Part shown: piece by piece, positions 54,410 to 64,000 of the stretch
Layout: each line of letters starts with the position of its first letter
Numbering within the stretch: the first letter of the stretch is position 1
From: Euborellia annulipes
Lineage: Eukaryota > Arthropoda > Insecta > Dermaptera > Anisolabididae
Length of the DNA stretch: 64,000 nt
Direction: 5' to 3'
Assembly: GCA_023213315.1 (NCBI GenBank)
Contig: JAKCPI010000523.1
Coordinates: 1 to 64,000 of the forward strand
Notes under the pieces: generated by a model
Database searches by the model: none
What the model saw: only the letters and a program-made list of their open reading frames with translations
Told to the model about the DNA's origin: nothing
Translations under genes and position numbers: made by a program

Positions 54410-54582
54410 CCCGGGAGCCGTGGCTCAGAGAGATGACACCAGCCTCTCGCGCCGGAGTCCCGGGTTCGCTTCCCGTCCCAAGCGAGAAAAATTTATTTCA
54501 TTTGATTTGACTACAAATCATTTGAAATAAATAGGGATGGGGCCTAAATGGCCTTAGTTGTCGAAAAAGTCTTAAAAAAAAA
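54410..54582 (+). repeat. SINE B, copy 2, with TSD
   Basis: tRNA-like head with A box GTGGCTCAGAGAGATGACAC and B box GGGTTCGCTTCCC, palindromic TTTCA...TGAAA body, GGGGCCTAAATGGCC, GTCGAAAAAGTCTT and A-run. TSD TCATTTAAA at 54401-54409 and 54583-54591. It is the best-preserved B copy. Confidence 0.88.
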
Positions 54583-54605
54583 TCATTTAAAATTTCAATA
54601 AAATA

Positions 54606-54760
54606 TTTTTTTTTTTTTTTTTTTTTAAACACACTTTTTTCTCATTCACTCTCACATTCACACACAGTCTTTTCGGCAACTTAGGCCATTTAAGACTTTT
54701 ACGATAACCGTTATTTAATAATATATATTTATTTGGGGTCCAGGCATTCTTATTTAAGCA
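54606..54760 (-). repeat. SINE A, 5'-truncated at palindrome
   Basis: Poly(T) on +, CACACT tract, CTTTTCGGCAACTTAGGCC, ACGATAACCG and CAGGCATTCTTATTTAAGC; it stops there, at the first palindrome arm. Confidence 0.85.
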
Positions 54761-54964
54761 ATAAAATATTAATATTTATTGTATCTCTGTTTAAAGCAAG
54801 TGATTATCATCGAATAAATAACCTTCCGAGTTTGACATTTTAGGTTAATTTTCGGCATAAGCTGTTTCTTGCATAAGCATGCTTGTGCCGAGTGGTGACG
54901 GAAGGGGATTTGTGCATGCTGGTACAAAAAGATTGCACATGCCTGCTTAAAGTCTCCTTTAGAG

Positions 54965-56465
54965 AGTTAGAGGCTACCCTACTGATTGACTTCCTCTCCT
55001 GTCACATTTTCTGATTCGCGAACAGCCACCCACCTTTATTTTCGTCATAATCTAGACATTATTTAATTTATTTACAATAATTAAGCCCCTAGGGAACAGT
55101 TGCCTCTTGTAGTAGGGACCATGGGTTCGCTCAATCGATGCAATTTTTTTTTTTTAATTAAATTGACTAAGCCTATCATTCAAAAAATATTTATAATTAA
55201 TCCTGTTTTACTTTTTCGGGCAGAGAAAGAGCTCATACTTCTTTATCTAAGAATCTGAGCCTGCAATTTATTAACCTAATTTAAAGATGAGCATTATCTA
55301 ATTAAAGATAATGAAAAAGTACTATATTCTCAAAGATTTTCTGAAGAAAATGAGAAAAATCCATCGAAACCTCATGCTTTCAATTTCACCTGAATATGGT
55401 GACATTTCATATTTCTTTTTATAAAATAAATTTCCAAGTTATTGAAATCGTTATCACTCAGAATGGTTCATTGAATAAGCAAAAACTTATTTGATATTCA
55501 ACTTTTATGAATTTTAAATAAATCTGATTGGATTCATTGATTCAAGTTTACATAATTGTTTTCCTTTTTCCTTTATTTTATTGTATAAATAGGCTCTATG
55601 AATAATACTTTTTAAACATTATATAATAATCATAAAAATTTTATTTAAGGTTCCCATGATATTTTGTTGTCATTAAATAATTCTACAAATTAAATATTAC
55701 AAACAATCAGAGTTATAGATAAGTCAATAGAAATATGTTAATGACGCCAGAGGGAATAAATTATTAATGCAAATTTTATAACAGGTAAAAAAGGGTGAGA
55801 AAAAGGGAAACTGAAATTAATGAATTATTTAAAAAGGAAATATTAAAATTCAGATTTTTTTTCTAGATTCAAATCCAAATAACATCTGTCGATTGGAAAA
55901 TAATATCTAAATTTCATTATGTTATTGTACTATTAGTATATCAATTTTCAATAAGAAATAATAATAAAAATTAATTAGCGATTTAATTTATTCAATTGGA
56001 ACGGAATGAGCCGTAAAAGGTAAAAATTTATGCAAAAAATATTTTTTTTTAGATTAGTTTTTATTAATTAATTATTTTTTTAAGTAGTTTTTTTTTATTC
56101 CTCCGAAGTAGCCTAGATGACTAGTGAAGCGTTAAGAATTGATTAAGAAAGACCTTGTGATTAAGTTTTAATTCGAGAAATTTTGTATATTTTACCTTCA
56201 AATTGCTTAAAGCAAAACAATCATGTCGCTGAGGTTTTATTTTTTTATATTTTTTATGAAATAGGCCTATGTCCTAAAAAAATTTATCTTTAATGTAAAA
56301 GCTTAAAATTATTTTTACAATATTTCAATACAGAATTTTCATTTTGCAAAAATGATTTATTATTACCTAACACGATAATAGATATTCTTAATTGTCCATC
56401 AAGATTGCGTCTGATTGGCAGATTTCTCCTGATTTTTTAAAAGCAATCTGTTTAAATTCAAATAG
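54965..56465. other. AT-rich, nothing recognised
   Basis: No feature supported. Confidence 0.55.
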
Positions 56466-56540
56466 CCGAATGCGATGCTATGATCTTGTGGTAGGGCATG
56501 CTAAGTACAAATCGGCAGATTCATGTTTCGCATCCGACTG
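56466..56540 (+). repeat. SINE C (tRNA-like)
   Basis: GATGCTATGATCTTGTGGTA, GGGCATGCTAAG and GCAGATTCATGTTTCGCATC in tRNA box order; related to 11829-11910 and 59.67-59.77 kb. Confidence 0.5.
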
Positions 56541-56700
56541 TTTGATTTAGTAAATACATATTAATTAATATGAATTTTCTTCACGGACCTAAACGTGATG
56601 TAGGCCCTATATATTTTCTTATTCATCTATAAAAATTTATTAACAGGCGCCATTCCTTACTAAGGAAAATTTGTAAATATAAATAAACTGGCTTTTGAGT

Positions 56701-56942
56701 TTTTTTTTTTTCTTTTGAACACTCACACTTTTTTCCAAATCACACTCACATACACACACACATACACCCACTCTTTTCGGCAAATCAGGTCATTTAAGAC
56801 TTTAAACGATAACCGTTATTAGGAAAATATATATGTTACTATATTGGGGTCCAGACATTCTTATTTAAGCCATTTGGGATCCGAACCCTCGACCCTTGGT
56901 ATGCAAGGCAGGCGCGCTACCAACTACGCCAAGCTCGAGGGC
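56701..56942 (-). repeat. SINE A, internally deleted, TSD
   Basis: Minus-strand copy with head, one palindrome arm, body, TG tract and poly(A). GGCTTTTGAGTT (56690-56701) and GGCTTTTAAGTT (56943-56954) form a TSD with one mismatch. Shares the head-palindrome deletion with 44237 and 43751. Confidence 0.9.
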
Positions 56943-57222
56943 GGCTTTTAAGTTATTAATATAAATGTGTTGAGTCTAATCGCGTCGACAGCTGCCCTTT
57001 TCTTTTTACACAGTGATGTCATTACATAAGAACATTTAAATTTTTTTGGGCTTTTGAATATGTGACCACAAACTAACTCAAGAAGTCATTGGAGGGCGGC
57101 GCTAAGTAGAGGGGATGCAGCGTTTCTTAAAGCTTTGAGGAACGAGAATCGAAATTGTTTTAAAGAAGTTTCACTTCAAAAACAAGGAATTTCTTCGCCG
57201 ATTAATTAATTGTCAATCTATA
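56943..57222. other. Spacer, nothing recognised
   Basis: Mixed composition; no frame and no repeat. Confidence 0.5.
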
Positions 57223-57469
57223 CACGATGTTTCTCAAATAGACTGCTAAACTCTATCATGGCTAAACTCAGCAAGTACCATGTCAAATTCCATTTTCAAA
57301 CCATTCTGTAGATAAAAAAAATTTAGTGAAAAAACAAAAAATAAAATCAAAATGGCGGCTAGCAGAAAAACGAATCATTTTTGGACCTAGGCTATAAGAA
57401 ACTTTTTTCTTTATTTGAATATAAGAAAACCATTCCAGAAGTTTAACAGCCTATTTCAGAAACACCCTG
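57223..57469. mobile_element. TA-flanked MITE (Tc1/mariner-like), 247 bp
   Basis: Ends CACGATGTTTCTCAAATAG and CTATTTCAGAAACACCCTG, inverted with a few mismatches. TA on both sides (57221-57222, 57470-57471). The inside has TCAAAATGGCGGCTAGCAG. CAGGGTGTTTC ends are common among arthropod mariner-type elements (family knowledge). Confidence 0.75.
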
Positions 57470-57736
57470 TATATCTATATATTTTTTTTTATAAATACAG
57501 ATATTACATGTGGTAAATTAATCTAATTTTTTTCTTTTATAATTAAAATGAATACTAAATATTTTATTATTTTTTGACATTTCGTGTTTGTACTGATAAA
57601 TTTAAAAAAAAATCTCTAACCTTTAAAAATATCTGATTGAATGAATTTTTATGAGTTTTTTTTTTTTTGTTTCTAATCGCCTGTTTTTAATTTCTTCTAA
57701 AATATTTAATTAAATATTGAATAATATATATTTTTT
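57470..57736. other. AT-rich spacer
   Basis: Nothing recognised. Confidence 0.5.
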
Positions 57737-57882
57737 ACTTTCTCTTACCTATGTATATATGTAATATATATATAGAGAGAAAGTATTGGATTCATGTCAA
57801 AATTCGATGTCGAGATTTTGATGGATCTTCACGTTTTGAGGTCCCCTGAATCCAAAAACTGGTTTTCGCGACATGGTCTGTC

Positions 57883-57916
<34 letters not shown>

Positions 57917-58422
57917 GGTGGGTGGGTGGGTGTGTGTTCAATTTTAAGCATGAAGGAATTGAGCTAGGAGGTTGAAATTTTATAATTAAGTTAAACACCC
58001 CCGGGACCGGAAAAATAAGCTTTTAATCGAAATCGGCCAAAGAGTACTAGTACTTTACTGATGTACTTTTTCAGTTTTTTTCGATTTTCTCAAAATTTGC
58101 TCCAACGATTTTTTTTAAAATTCAAAAAACAATTATTTTTTAGATGCTCTTTCAAATGTATATTCTCATTTTGCGATTGAAATCTTCTGAAGACCACTTT
58201 ACTCTTGTATTTCATAGGGAAGATAGGAGAAATGGTTGCCATGGTAACAAAATATAAATATTTTCCCATACTTATAAATTTTACATCTGAATTCATGTTC
58301 CATACTGTCGGGAACTAAATACATGTCGACACAAAAATCTGGTGTGACAAGCACAGAACACAACTTTCGATTACCGAAGGTAAGAGAAAGTTGTGTGCTG
58401 TGCGCCAGTCACACCAGATTTT
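57737..58422 (+). repeat. F1 element, full copy
   Basis: Both end hairpins are present, a long (TG)n then (GGGTG)n tract at 57884-57936, and the continuous CATACTTATAAATTTTACAT that serves as the empty-site reference for the Helitron-like insertion at 35134. Confidence 0.92.
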
Positions 58423-59544
58423 TATAATTTACATTCACATTTTTCAACGCCGAGTCATCTATTTATCAAAGGCGTTCGGTTAAACAGGAAATAAGCGATA
58501 TACGTATGCCTGGTCGGTTGTTAAATTTTTACCTCGTGTAATAATAATTAATATAATATTTGATGACATGATTTCATTTCAATTCAAAGCTTATCTTTCA
58601 ATTTCTAAACAATAGAATTTTTCTATAAAAGCGCTTATCAATTTGACTCATGATTGGATTGCCTGTAAAATGAAAAATTTTCCATTTGAAAAATTATTTA
58701 TATTAACTTGACTATACTCTAATTATAGTTAGAAGTATAATATTATTTCTAATGTAGTCAATTTCCACTACAAATATATTTCCAAATCTCTGACACGTGT
58801 AAATATTTTGATCGGCATTCCAAGTGCCAAGTAAGCCAATTTGACTTTGATATATTTCAAATAAGCTTCAGAAAATGTAAACAAGATAGTATTTGGAAAC
58901 ACTTAACAAGGCACTCGTTGGTTGGAAAGTCTCATCTGACCATGGCTAAGGTGTGGCTATAATTGTTTCTAGGTGCGAAAAACCCTTCCGGGCCCGAAAT
59001 AATTGCCCCTCAGAAAATTGACACCCTGTAGGTGCATATATTAATATAGAAGAGACAGAAAGAAAGTGAGTTTCGATTTTTGTTAGTAGGAAATTGCGAA
59101 TAATTTATTCGAGTTTTATTCTCTCATTTTTGATTCAGTCTATAACTAGGAGACTAGAGAGATATAAATCGAATTTATTTCAGTATAAAAATCTTTAACA
59201 AGTTTTTTTCTATATTTATTAACCATTTACAAAAGTAGTATTAGTTTCTTTCATTTTTATTAACTTGCATCCTATAGTAAGGAAATTAAAAAAAATGGTA
59301 GCGACTAAATGATTTGAGTTATATTTCAAATAATTAACTTATTTTGAAAATACTCATAGTATTTTTATTTTAATGATTGATTGATTTTTCAATTGTGTTT
59401 TAGGTATATTGGCATTACAAAATTCTTGGTCATTTGGAAGTTACGATGAAACTCTTTTGTAGGTAGCAAAGTTAAAAGTTGGTAATTCATTTTCGTCCAT
59501 CTGTATGGTTAACTAAAAACAAAAGTTAAGAATTATATATATCC
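58423..59544. other. AT-rich, nothing recognised
   Basis: No feature supported. Confidence 0.5.
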
Positions 59545-59590
59545 CCAGATAGCACATGTACGTACATAAGACGTACTGTGCTATCTGGGT
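59545..59590. repeat. Strong 46-bp hairpin
   Basis: CCCAGATAGCACA at the left pairs with TGTGCTATCTGGG at the right, around a loop with ACGTAC copies. Could be a tiny MITE core or an RNA hairpin; context gives no function. Confidence 0.6.
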
Positions 59591-59628
59591 CATGTGTTGG
59601 TCCATGAAGTAATTATGAAAAACATATA

Positions 59629-59805
59629 ACCAAGTATTTATTAATTTAAATAAGCGAAAAATGTAGGTACTGCCGGGAGTCGCACCACGGATCTGTCGAT
59701 TTAGCGATCTATCAAATTTAAATAAGCGAGTGCGGTACTGTGGTCCAGTAGTAGGGCATGTTGAGCTACATTTTTCGCTTATTTAAATTAATAAATACTT
59801 GGTTA
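59629..59805. repeat. Inverted repeat carrying SINE C heads
   Basis: AACCAAGTATTTATTAATTT continuing AAATAAGCGAAAAATGTA (59629-59666) returns exactly reversed at 59768-59805. Inside is a tRNA-like SINE C in one direction (GGAGTCGCACCACGGATCTG) and another in the other (TACTGTGGTCCAGTAGTAGG), i.e. a head-to-head pair. Confidence 0.7.
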
Positions 59806-60038
59806 AACAAAAGTTAACAAAATATGATTTGTAATTATCTAATTGCAAGAAAAGAACAAAATTATTTTTAAATATATTTTTTTTGAGCTTGGTGAATTGG
59901 GATTAATTAGGTGAATTACCTGAATTAGAGTATCGAATACATCGATACATTCTTAATATTGAAACGAAAGGTTCGATGTTCAGATACCATTTAATTTTCA
60001 AAAAAATATCGATTGAATATGATTGCAATGGGAAAAGA

Positions 60039-60242
60039 AAGGCAGCCAGCAGAAATAAAAAAATGTTTATATCATTTCATCAACGTTTCGGGAACACATT
60101 GCTCCCATCTTCAGGAAGAGATAATTATCACACAGTACCAAGTAAACCATTAATATATACTGCGACAATTATTTTGTTCTGAAGATGCGTTCCAGAAACG
60201 TCGGCGAAATAATATAAAAATTATTTTATTTTTCGTGGCTGC
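60039..60242. mobile_element. Palindromic hammerhead element, third copy
   Basis: Arms: GGCAGCCAGCAGAAATAAAA, TCAACGTTTCGGGAAC on the left; CCAGAAACGTCGGCGA, TATTTTTCGTGGCTGC on the right. The left arm holds a minus-strand hammerhead; the right arm holds CTGAAGATGCGTTCCAGAAA, in which half of helix II is deleted. No TSD could be read. Confidence 0.7.
60077..60119 (-). ncRNA. Hammerhead ribozyme motif
   Basis: Minus strand: TCTTC, core CTGAAGA, one T, helix II GGGA/TCCC around a 9-10-base loop, GAAA, C, GTT, then GATGA. Helix I has 4 of 5 pairs near the core. The cleavage-site base is T, which the UH rule allows. Core complete. Confidence 0.6.
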
Positions 60243-62022
60243 AATATGCATGCATCCCTACTCCTGGAAGCTCAAAAATTTTTTTGTTCTTATTTTCTAA
60301 TGCTTGTAAAAAAAAGTTGTGCAAAATTTTCAAATAAATTATATTATTTTTCTATAATGTCAAATTAATTATAAATTTTGAAAATAAATGCAAAAATATT
60401 TTTCGTTTCCAATTAGGGCTCGAGTTTTTTAAATTTCTTTTTAAGGAATTTCTTCCTTAAAAATTAATTATAAACACAAACTTCGGATTCATAATGGCTT
60501 AGTTTAAAATTGAATTTTATCGGTCTTCTAAAATTCAAATAATACCTGGTATTCTAAGAGTTAATGCAGGTGTAAAAAAAACCTTTTATCATTTCCTGAG
60601 ATATCTAAAAAATTTTTTTATTTAACATTTGTTCAATCTTTAAAACAACACACTCTGTTTGACCAATCAGGTTGTAAGTTAATATTGGCATCCCCCTTCC
60701 TTTGCTTATAAGCACAGGTGTGTGTTTACAAGCGCATCTCCTTTGGTTTGTTCCTGATAAATGCTGATAAATTTCTGATAAAAAAAATTCAATCGCAAAA
60801 GGAAGGAAAGCCACGACTCTGTCTAATCTCGGAAGGAACTGACTTCCAGGCTAGCGGTTTTACACGGTTTCGCCATTAGATTTATTATTGTATTATAAAT
60901 TAAATAGTTAACTGTTATATTTTAAATAAAAAAAAAGAAGTTTAAATGGAGAGAGGTTCTTAAAACTTTTTTTCACCCATCTTGTGAGTGCGTGGATAGT
61001 AACTACGAGTTTCATGAGCTAAAGCTGACATGTATACCGTTCAATTTAAATCAGTTTTCACCTTTTTGCCATCAATTGTCGGGGCGAGCAAGTGACCTAC
61101 TTGTTTCTTCTCTCTTTGTTAAAATGTCTATATAAAATGTTTATATAAAATTTCTAAGGATAAAAGTTTGATCGATTTTCTCGAAAAAATTTCAAAATAT
61201 TTACTTAAAATTTTTTTGTTTTGTTGCTTTTCCACTTAAAACTTTTGTCTAAATATTTTCTTAAATCAGCTCAATTAATTAACAAAGAATAATAAAATTT
61301 TTATTACATTTTTCCAATTTATAAGACTACATATTTCAGAGCAACGTATAAACATTTCTCTTAATAACCTTATATTATAATAATTAGCTGAATTTTCTGT
61401 TTCCTGGATTAAAAACAATGAACCATATAAATTGAAGGTAGGCAGATTCCTGGCGGACACGCGTAATGCATTTAAGCACTAATTTCAGCTACCAACGCTA
61501 TTTTCATTTTCTTTTATTCTCATAGAAAAAGTCCCCACTTCTCCTTTTTAATCTTCTATTTCTTATATTTATGGAAGAATTAATTCTAGAGATTTTCATT
61601 TTCATTCAAGCTGCATACAAGAATTTAATTAAAATTCATACTAATAAAATAATTAAGTATACAATTTTAAATTAATATTTACATATTTTATTAAATATTT
61701 ATTTTATATAAAAAAAAAAAAAAATTTAAGACCTAATTACAAAATGAAAAATTCTTGAACTTTTTATTTTTAGCCTTATAAGGAGAGAAAAAGAGTTAAT
61801 AATTAATAATTAATTTAACAAAAAATTATATTTCTTTCTCTTTCTAATAATTAATGATATAATTAAGTTGTAAGTTTATTTATTTATTTATTTAATTCAA
61901 ATGAGGACGGAGGTGAAGCTTCTTTGAGCAAAAACTGTTATTCAATAATAATAATTCTGTGGTTGAGGCGGCTTCAAAAAAATATTTCAAGACAAAAATA
62001 AGCCTGTATTTACACAGTTTTT
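60243..62022. other. AT-rich, nothing firm
   Basis: Bases 60640-60860 are GC-richer with GACCAATCAGG and GGAAGGAACTGACTTCC, and resemble part of repeat X in composition only. Short frames, no gene. Confidence 0.45.
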
Positions 62023-62151
62023 ACTTTCTCTTACCTATGTATATATGTAATATATATATAGAGAGAAAGTAGGCTATTGGATTCATGTCAAAAATTCGAT
62101 ATCGAGATTTTGATGGATCTTCACGTTTTGAGGTCCCCTGAATCTAAAAAA
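62023..62151 (+). repeat. F1 element, left part (host of nested F1)
   Basis: 5' hairpin and body to CCCTGAATCTAAAAAA. It continues at 62811 (AAAAAGTGGTTTTCGCG), so a second F1 copy interrupts this one. Confidence 0.9.
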
Positions 62152-62810
62152 TCTGGTGTGACTGGCGCACAGCACACAACTTTCTCTTACCTTCGGTAAT
62201 CGAAAGTTGTGTACTGTGCTTGTCACACCAGATTTTTCGTGTCAGAATATATTTAGTTCCCGACAGTACGTACGGAACATTTGAATTCAGATGTAAAATT
62301 TATAAGTATGGGAAAATATTTATATTTTGTAACCATGGCAACCATTTCTCCTATCTTTCCTATGAAACACAAGAGTAAAGTGGTCTTCAGAAGATTTCAA
62401 TCGCAAAATGAGAATATACATTTTAAAGAGCATCTAAAAAATAATTGATTTTTGAATTTTAAAAAAAATTGTTGGAGCAAATTTTGAGAAAATCGAAAAA
62501 AACTGAAAAAGTACATCAGTAAAGTACTAGTACTCTTTGGCCGATTTTGATTAAAAGCTTATTTTTCCGGTCCCGGGGGTGTTTAACTTAAATATAAAAT
62601 TTCAACCTCGTAGCTCAATTCCTTCATCCTTAAAATTGAACACCCACCCACACACACCCACAGACAGACCATGTCGCGAAAACCACTTTTTTGGATTCAG
62701 GGGACCTCAAAACGTGAAGATCCATCAAAATCTCGACATCGAATTTTTGACATGAATCCAATACTTTCTCTCTATATATATATTACATATATACATAGGT
62801 AAGAGAAAGT
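62152..62810 (-). repeat. F1 element, nested in another F1
   Basis: Full minus-strand copy, 659 bp, from TCTGGTGTGAC to AGAGAAAGT. It lies in the A-run of the host F1 at a site that other copies show as AATCCAAAAAAGTGG. This fixes both ends of F1 and shows insertion into an oligo-A/T site. Confidence 0.92.
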
Positions 62811-63343
62811 AAAAAGTGGTTTTCGCGACATGGTCTGTCTGTAGTGGGTGTGTGTTCAATTTTAAGCATGAAGGAATTGAGCTATGAGGCTGAAATTTTA
62901 TATTTAAGTTAAACACCCCCGGGACCGACAAAATAAGCTTTTAATCAAAATCGGCCAAAAAGTACTAGTACTTTACTGATGTACTTTTTCAGTTTTTTTC
63001 GATTTTCTCAAAATTTGCTGCAACGATTTTTTTTTAAATTCAAAAATCAAGTATTTTTTAGATTCTCTTTAAAATGTATATTCTCATTTTGTGATTGAAA
63101 TCTTCTGAAGACCACTTTACTCTTGTTCTCCATAGAAAAGATAGGAGAAATGGTTGCCATGGTAACAAAATATAAATATTTTGTCATACTTATAAATTTT
63201 ACATCTGAATTCAAATATTCCCTACTGCCGGGAACTAAATACATGTCGACACAAAATCTGGTGTGACAAGCACAGTACACAACTTTCGTTTACCGAAGGT
63301 AAGAGAAAGTTATGTGCTGTGCGCCAGTCACACCAGATTTTTT
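62811..63343 (+). repeat. F1 element, right part of host copy
   Basis: AAAAAGTGGTTTTCGCGACA to the 3' hairpin (GTCACACCAGATTTTT). Completes the copy begun at 62023. Confidence 0.9.
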
Positions 63344-63455
63344 CTTTTATTATGACTAAAATAAGGAGAAAATTGATTCCCTGAAATGCTCCAAGGGGTT
63401 CACTAAAAAATAAAGTATAATTTTTCTTGAAGTTAATTTATTTAAATAGTAAAAA

Positions 63456-63964
63456 TCTGGTGTGACTGGTCGTACAGCACACAACTTTCTCTTACCTTCA
63501 GGAATATAAAGTTATGTTCTATGCTTATCACACCAGATTTTTTTGTGTCGAGATATATTTAGTTTCCGTCGATATATTAGAATTCATGAATTACAAGAGT
63601 AAAGTGGTAAAAAATAATTGATTTTTGAATTTTAATCAAAATCGTTAGAGCGAATTTTGAGAAAATCGAAAAAAAGTACATCAGTAAAGTATTAGTACTC
63701 TTTGGCCGATTTTGTTCAAAAACTTCGTGTCACGTACCAGTGGGGTACCTAACTTAAATATAAAATTTCAACCTCCTAGCTCTTTTCGTTCCTGAGATAT
63801 TTTGTTCACAGACACACAGACAGAACATGTCGCGAAAACCACTTTTTTTGATTCAGGGGACCTCAAAACGTGTATATCCATCAAAATCTCGACATCGAAT
63901 TTTTGACATGAATCCAATATTTTCTCTCTCTATATATATTGCATATATAGAGGTAAGAGAAAGT
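63456..63964 (-). repeat. F1 element with internal deletion
   Basis: Both end hairpins are present, but about 100 bp containing GGTTGCCATGGTAACA are missing (junction near 63609). Belongs to the ATATTTTGTTCACA spacer subfamily. Runs almost to the window end. Confidence 0.88.
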
Positions 63965-64000
63965 AAAAATAAACAAAACGGAGAAAACAAAGAAAATATG

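Larger units (their letters stand above)
54170..54964. mobile_element. TIR element holding two SINEs
   Basis: Left end CTCTAAAGGCGGATACATAC, right end CCTTTAGAG; the shared inner block GCATGTGCAATCTTTTTGTAC appears at 54213 and reversed at 54920. Length is about 795 bp, of which about 340 bp are a SINE B and a SINE A. No TSD certain and no coding part. Confidence 0.7.

Noticed and set aside
63047..63280. 77-codon minus frame (also 29230, 35024, 58090)
   Set aside because: All are the same non-coding part of F1 read through GGTTGCCATGGTAACA; copies carry stops and indels at random.

Overview
The window is AT-rich metazoan nuclear DNA, not bacterial or viral. The evidence is tRNA-derived SINEs with poly(A) tails and target-site duplications (TSDs), a 5'-truncated non-LTR retrotransposon, MITE-type DNA elements with TA or 8-bp TSDs, hammerhead-bearing retroelement remnants, (TG)n and (GGGTG)n microsatellites, GT/AG exon candidates, and no long uninterrupted ORF. 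An invertebrate, possibly an arthropod, is my best guess; the species cannot be told from the sequence. I find no complete gene that I recognise. The only gene-like signals are a few islands of higher GC with GT/AG-bounded open segments on the + strand (7.6-8.4, 12.8-13.0, 17.4, 18.1-18.3 and 19.8-20.1 kb). The best of these is a phase-compatible exon pair at 18109-18296 and 19817-20076.

The rest is a layered field of mobile elements. Family F1 is about 670 bp, ends in an imperfect hairpin on each side, and has about 19 full, truncated or solo-hairpin copies. SINE family A has a tRNA-like head, a central 16-bp palindrome and a TGTGAG-rich tail; there are about 18 copies. SINE family B has another tRNA-like head and a shorter body (38.5 and 54.4 kb). 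A third tRNA-like family, C, lies at 11.8, 56.5 and 59.7 kb. A Helitron-like non-autonomous element of about 1.9 kb, with a 5' palindrome, a 99-bp tandem array and a 3' subterminal hairpin, is present twice in opposite orientation (2344-4194 and 35134-37101). DNA elements with recognisable ends include a pogo/Tigger-type element with a PHD-finger relic (53030-54011), a hAT-type MITE with an 8-bp TSD (23767-24166), several TA-flanked elements (27644-27869, 41879-43748, 51414-52124, 57223-57469) and a long-TIR element split by a LINE fragment (32723-34400).

The most interesting content is a set of small palindromic retroelements whose arms carry hammerhead ribozyme cores on opposite strands. 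Two insertions are clean: 48794-49169 inside a SINE A with a 14-bp TSD, and 29621-29917 inside an F1 copy with a 13-bp TSD. A third palindrome lies at 60039-60242, and diverged single-arm relics at 1.2, 2.1, 5.1 and 23.6 kb. The two intact-looking cores have CTGAAGA, GAAA and (C)GTC in order with pairing helices I and II and a minimal 2-bp helix III, as known for Penelope-like elements and animal retrozymes.

Nested insertions give a relative order. F1 was hit by F1 (62 kb), by the Helitron-like element (35-37 kb) and by a hammerhead palindrome (29.6 kb). SINE A was hit by a hammerhead palindrome (48.8 kb) and by a TA-type TIR element (41.9 kb) that itself holds a SINE A. A long-TIR element was hit by a LINE (32.8 kb), and a TIR element at 54.2 kb by SINE B and SINE A. 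F1 and SINE A are therefore old enough to serve as empty-site references for the younger insertions.
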